NCBI GenBank assembly: GCA_002746425.1
Contig: NVXB01000139.1
Location: 1-7,821 of the forward strand
From: Hyphomicrobiales bacterium
Lineage (GTDB): Bacteria > Pseudomonadota > Alphaproteobacteria > Rhizobiales > GCA-2746425
Length of the DNA: 7,821 nt
Direction of reading: 5' to 3'
The notes beneath the pieces are model-generated. The model made no database searches, was not told the DNA's origin, and was given only the letters and a program-made list of their open reading frames with translations. Below, one piece after another: positions 4,704 to 7,821 of this stretch. A program made the translations under genes and the position numbers. Numbering within the stretch: the stretch's first letter is position 1; each line of letters begins with the position of its first letter.

Positions 4704-7181
4704 TCTTGCCCGCAGCCCTGCGTTAAACGCTCCACCAACCTGATCACTTGCAGGCCCAGCAAATGTCATTTCACTGTCCAGCGTAAAGGCCAGAAAGTCA
4801 CTGTGTGTGAACGTAAAGTTAGCGCCCAAAAGACCGCCAAGTTTCACATCGTCTTCCTGTGTCTGCGCACGAAGGTCTGTGCTGAGCATGGTGAATGACA
4901 CATTCTTGGACATATCTTGCTGCGCATTGACCCCGCCGCGAATGGCAGCTGTCCATAACAGGCCGGACGCCGTCGTGCCGGACACTTGCGCCGCAAGCTG
5001 CAAGCGCCCGGACAGGACGGAAACCTGATGGCCATCAACATCCATCGCACCATCAACAGAGCTGTCTTCGGTATAGCCCTTTCGCCATTGGGTGGCATAA
5101 GCAACGGTGGCAGAAGGGATCAGTATCCCGCCAGAAATGCCCACCGGCACATTGGCACCGAAAGTAATGCTGGTATCGGCATAGACGCCAGAGGCATCGC
5201 CGCCGGTGATTTCTTCAATGCCGCCTGTTACCAAATTGTTGGCCTGCAAACGGGTGCCAGGATCGCCAGCAGCATAACCAAGGGTGAGGGTGCCATCGGC
5301 AAACAATCCGCCGCCATTTTGGCCAAAGGCGCTTTCTATACGGCCGAAGACGCCAGCGAATAGCGAGTGTGTTTCAATGTTTTCTGCGCCGGTCTTGTTC
5401 AAAGAAAGGTCTTCAAAGGCCAGCGATGAATAGGCATAACCGCCAAAGGCCCCAAACAGGGCATTGCTGGTTGGCGCGGTATCGGCACCCACTACAACAC
5501 CGCCATAGTGATGGCCCGTGCGGCCAGAAAGGCCTTGTGCGCCTCGGCTTTGATAGCCACCAAAAGCTTTGGTCCATGCATTCCAGCCAAGTTCCTCGCC
5601 TTGCTCATCGAGCATGGCAGCACCGCTGTTGATACCCGCATCGTTCAGCGCCCATGCTTGCGCAATACGGCCGGACACAGCACCGCGAATGGCACTGGAT
5701 AAATCTCCCAAAACAGCGCCTGCAGTGGCTTCGCGCGAAAGATCAGCGACGGTTACGGTGGTGCTACCTGCACCGCCCAAACCAGGAGTTTGCACCACAA
5801 AAGGTGCACCATTAACCACCAGTATATCGGGCCCAGACGGCGCCGGTGTGAAATTTTCAAAGGTCCAACGCCAGGCAATGTCGTGGCCATTATGGTCAAG
5901 CGTTACAGTATCGGTGCCAGCGGCCATGCGAATACGGCCTTGAATGCGGCTGCCAGCAGACAGGGTGAGGCTGTCATTACCATTACTCAAATTGATGGCG
6001 CGCTGGGCTGTCGTAGCTGCAAATATCAATCCCGAATTTGTCAACTCTACAGCTGTGCTGGAAAGCACGCCAATAAGGCCATTGGTGCTAACTCTAATCG
6101 AGCCGCTGTTAAAAATCGCAACATCGTTAGAGTTTAGGTTGTAAATGCCAAATGCCGAATTGCCGCTCGTGTTAATCTGCCCACTGTTGGTAATGACCGC
6201 GTCGTTAGAAGATAAATTGTAAATCCCGTGGGCATTTGCGCCCGACGTATCAATCTGTCCGCTATTGGTGATGACAACGTCCAAGGAATTCGTGTTGTAA
6301 ATCCCAGCGGCATTTGTGCCCAGCGTCTCAATCTGCCCGCTATTAGTGATGACAACGCCCGAGGAGCTCGAGTTGAAAATCCCGCGGGCATTTACGACCG
6401 ACGTATCAATCTGCCCGCTATTGGTGATGACAGTGTCGGAGGAGATCACGTTGAAAATCCCGTGGGCGTTTGTGTTTGACGTATCAATCTGTCCGCTATT
6501 GGTAATGACAGAGTTGACGGAGCCTCGGTTGTAAATCCCATAGGCATTTACGCCTGACGTATCAATCTGCCCGCTATTGGTGATGACAGTGTCGGAGGAG
6601 TTCAGATTATAAATCCCAAAGCCAGTAGTGCCTGACGTATCAATCTGCCCACTATTGATGATGACAGTGTCGGGGGAAGCATTGTTTAAAATCCCATAGG
6701 CAGTAGCGCCTGTTGTATCAATCTGTCCGCTGTTGGTGATGACAGTGTCGGAGGAGATCAGATTGTAAATCCCAAAAGCAGTAGCACCTGACGTATCGAT
6801 CTGTCCGTTATTGATGACAGCGGTGTTAGAGGAGTTCCGGTTGTAGATCCCAAAGGCAGTAGCGCCTGACGTATCGATCTGTCCGTTATTGGTGATAACA
6901 GAGTTGACGGAGTTCAAATTGTATATCCCAAAGCTAGAAACATCTATCAAGCCATTGTTTGTAATAGTATTTTGACCAATAAACCTAAAGAAAATTCCCA
7001 AAGCCGTCCCAGTAATACTAGCACCGGATACAACCGTCAGACTGTGGCCGCCGCCCGTAATTGGGCTGGCATTGCCAGTACCATTTGTCTGGGTATTAGC
7101 GCCGGATACAACAAAATCCGTGGCAAAAGCAGGGTGAACGATAGCTACAATAATGCCAGCGAGCAGAATAATTTTTTTCAA
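4698..7181 (-). CDS. Autotransporter (type Va) with 26-residue tandem-repeat passenger and C-terminal beta-barrel
   Basis: The 827-residue product is a self-secreting outer-membrane protein. A short Sec signal peptide occupies residues 1-20 (MKKI, hydrophobic core, cleavage near AFA|TD). The passenger holds a partial unit at 71-92, then ten exact 26-residue units (93-352) built on ITNSGQIDTSG...GIYN, then two degenerate units to ~401. Regular aliphatic, Asn and Gly positions suggest a parallel beta-helix. Residues ~402-530 form a linker region, and ~533-827 a typical autotransporter barrel, beginning GWNAWTKAFGGY and ending in aromatic Phe (RARF). Start is TTG at 7181: an in-frame TAA at 7197-7199 leaves no ATG, GGA lies 9 nt upstream, and the signal peptide fits. 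No protease triad, RGD or passenger cleavage motif was recognised, so adhesion or aggregation is only inferred from architecture. It is monocistronic within the window. The repeat-bearing part is richer in Asn, Ser and Thr codons than its neighbours. Passenger ligand and function are unknown. Confidence 0.92.
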   Translation of the reverse strand: MKKIILLAGIIVAIVHPAFATDFVVSGANTQTNGTGNASPITGGGHSLTVVSGASITGTALGIFFRFIGQNTITNNGLIDVSSFGIYNLNSVNSVITNNGQIDTSGATAFGIYNRNSSNTAVINNGQIDTSGATAFGIYNLISSDTVITNSGQIDTTGATAYGILNNASPDTVIINSGQIDTSGTTGFGIYNLNSSDTVITNSGQIDTSGVNAYGIYNRGSVNSVITNSGQIDTSNTNAHGIFNVISSDTVITNSGQIDTSVVNARGIFNSSSSGVVITNSGQIETLGTNAAGIYNTNSLDVVITNSGQIDTSGANAHGIYNLSSNDAVITNSGQINTSGNSAFGIYNLNSNDVAIFNSGSIRVSTNGLIGVLSSTAVELTNSGLIFAATTAQRAINLSNGNDSLTLSAGSRIQGRIRMAAGTDTVTLDHNGHDIAWRWTFENFTPAPSGPDILVVNGAPFVVQTPGLGGAGSTTVTVADLSREATAGAVLGDLSSAIRGAVSGRIAQAWALNDAGINSGAAMLDEQGEELGWNAWTKAFGGYQSRGAQGLSGRTGHHYGGVVVGADTAPTSNALFGAFGGYAYSSLAFEDLSLNKTGAENIETHSLFAGVFGRIESAFGQNGGGLFADGTLTLGYAAGDPGTRLQANNLVTGGIEEITGGDASGVYADTSITFGANVPVGISGGILIPSATVAYATQWRKGYTEDSSVDGAMDVDGHQVSVLSGRLQLAAQVSGTTASGLLWTAAIRGGVNAQQDMSKNVSFTMLSTDLRAQTQEDDVKLGGLLGANFTFTHSDFLAFTLDSEMTFAGPASDQVGGAFNAGLRARF
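6126..6905 (-). repeat. Tandem array of ten 78-bp coding units
   Basis: Residues 93-352 of the autotransporter are ten contiguous units of exactly 26 codons with no indels. On the plus strand the landmark ATCTGYCCGYTATTG recurs every 78 bp. Landmark CAGTGTCGG occurs at 6431, 6587, 6665 and 6743, all in phase. GTTGACGGAG occurs at 6513 and 6903, exactly five units apart. Because 78 is divisible by three, gain or loss of units keeps the frame. Units have diverged, so expansion is not all recent. Confidence 0.92.
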
Positions 7182-7448
7182 AACAAATAGTCCAAATTAA
7201 ATTGGCAAATGTAAAAAGCAAAAGAATCAAAAAAATAATATTTGTAAAATTAACCAATGGGTTCGGCGTCGTCAACGCACGCAACACATGAACTCTATTA
7301 ATAGTTAATTTTATTGATTTTCTTAATATTTTGGTAACTTATTTTTAAGTATTTGTTCTCGTCGTTTCTTACTTTGAAGAAAACTAAGGTCACTGTGCCC
7401 TGTGTCGTTAGAACCATTCCCGACATGTCATTGGCCCTCAACATCGCT
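7182..7448. other. AT-rich non-coding region upstream of the autotransporter
   Basis: No credible gene is present. Bases ~7182-7260 and ~7290-7380 are strikingly AT-rich, with A and T runs, compared with the rest of the window. It probably contains the autotransporter promoter and leader. A perfect 10-bp palindrome, CTATTAATAG (7295-7304), lies about 20 bp upstream of the candidate -35 box and could be an operator. AT-rich DNA ahead of a surface-protein gene could be a target for nucleoid-associated silencing, but this is inference. Confidence 0.5.
7247..7275 (-). promoter_or_regulatory. Candidate promoter of the autotransporter
   Basis: On the minus strand TTGACG (7270-7275) is a 5/6 match to the -35 consensus. 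Seventeen bp later is TAATTT (7247-7252), a weak -10. Transcription would start near 7240, giving a leader of about 60 nt before the TTG. Confidence 0.35.
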
Positions 7449-7593
7449 CCAGACAGCAAGATCTAAGTCTTGGGCAGGTTTGGGGCGTGGAGGAGCGGCA
7501 AGGAGTATTCAGCGGTCATTGCCATTTGTTTCGCCGTCATCCCAAGACTTGAGAAGCCTGTCCTCAACTAGATTGGGGAGGGATCCAGAGATG
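7449..7593. repeat. Diverged REP-like elements, inverted pair
   Basis: At 7535-7593 the plus strand reads CGTCATCCCAAGACTTGAG and ends in GGATCCAGAGATG, the flanks of the alphaproteobacterial REP-like family, but the central palindrome is degraded and enlarged. Facing it, 7449-7474 contains CAAGA-TCTAAG-TCTTG followed by GG. Its reverse complement (CCCAAGACTTAGATCTTG) resembles the same core. The second assignment is weaker. Confidence 0.5.
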
Positions 7594-7639
7594 CGCGCGC
7601 ATTGCATTGCCATCACTTGCCACATTGTTCCGTGCCAAT

Positions 7640-7670
7640 CTGGATACCAAGGTCAAGCCTTGGCATGACG
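7640..7670 (-). repeat. REP-like element, minus orientation
   Basis: The core CCAAGGTCAAGCCTTGG (7647-7663) is a perfect palindrome with 6-bp arms around TCAAG. Read on the minus strand it starts CGTCATGCCAAGGCTTGACC and ends in ATCCAG, matching the flanks of the element at 7535-7593, which it faces across about 46 bp. These two could be another doublet. Confidence 0.7.
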
Positions 7671-7786
7671 AAACGGGGAGTGCAGCACCGCAGTGGGCAG
7701 GGTTTGGCGAAACACTAAGGGAGAGAATGGTAAAACTGAGGCGGCTTGTCTGGCTAGACTATGGTTTCGCGCAGTATGCAGTCGCC

Positions 7787-7810
7787 GCATCCCGGACTTG
7801 ATCCGGGATC
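7787..7810 (+). repeat. REP-like element, plus orientation
   Basis: GCATCCCGGACTTGATCCGGGATC contains the same 17-mer core as 4372-4388, at 7791-7807. It lies 11 bp from the window end, so a partner copy, if any, would be outside. The DNA from 7671 to 7786 between repeats shows no gene that I can support. Confidence 0.75.
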
Positions 7811-7821
7811 TTTTGTGCCAA

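Noticed and set aside
4629..4898. 89-residue plus-strand ORF entering the autotransporter gene
   Set aside because: It starts inside a REP-like doublet and continues antisense to the conserved beta-barrel coding sequence.
6126..6905. Regular 78-bp periodicity resembling a CRISPR array
   Set aside because: There are no short identical repeats with unrelated spacers. The whole period is conserved, in frame, and encodes 26-residue protein units.
7402..7801. Two overlapping plus-strand ORFs of 88 and 64 residues in the right-hand tail
   Set aside because: Both run across REP-like palindromes, have low-complexity Ser/Arg-rich products and no ribosome site. The region is better explained as intergenic.
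1..7821. tRNA, rRNA, integrase, transposase, toxin-antitoxin or phage genes
   Set aside because: I looked for these on both strands and found no supporting motif or reading frame in the window.

Overview
The window looks like part of an alphaproteobacterial chromosome, most likely from the Hyphomicrobiales (Rhizobiales). The support is an IalB-family protein, a YejA-like periplasmic binding protein, a FrnE-type DsbA protein, and intergenic palindromes with cores such as CCCGGACTTGATCCGGG, which are common in that group. The genus cannot be fixed from the sequence alone.

Layout. Bases 1-86 carry two nearly identical 19-bp dyads and run abruptly into the C-terminal part of Mfd (87-662, +), which lacks everything upstream of its EEQSGHIREVG segment. 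A 10-bp stem spans the mfd stop codon. Convergent to it is a two-gene minus-strand unit, transcribed from about 3.3 kb downward: a YejA-like solute-binding protein (1364-3286), then 18 bp later a FrnE-like thioredoxin-fold protein (698-1345). A divergent 307-bp intergenic region follows. It leads into an IalB-family exported protein (3594-4220, +), whose presumed leader holds three small inverted repeats and which ends at a strong intrinsic terminator. The convergent gap 4221-4697 holds two inverted pairs of REP-like palindromes, one with perfect 32-bp arms.

The largest gene (4698-7181, -) is a classical autotransporter. It starts at TTG and has a signal peptide, a passenger built from ten exact 26-residue (78-bp) units plus degenerate flanking units, and a C-terminal beta-barrel ending in Phe. 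Its upstream region is AT-rich and contains a candidate promoter. The last ~370 bp are non-coding and hold further diverged REP-like palindromes.

Functionally the intact genes are mostly about the cell envelope: peptide uptake, an exported IalB protein and a surface autotransporter. Only the solute-binding protein and the FrnE-like gene look co-transcribed. I see no convincing new multi-gene system. The points most worth checking are the broken mfd junction with twin operators, the internal evolution of the autotransporter repeat array, the REP doublets, and the structured ialB leader.
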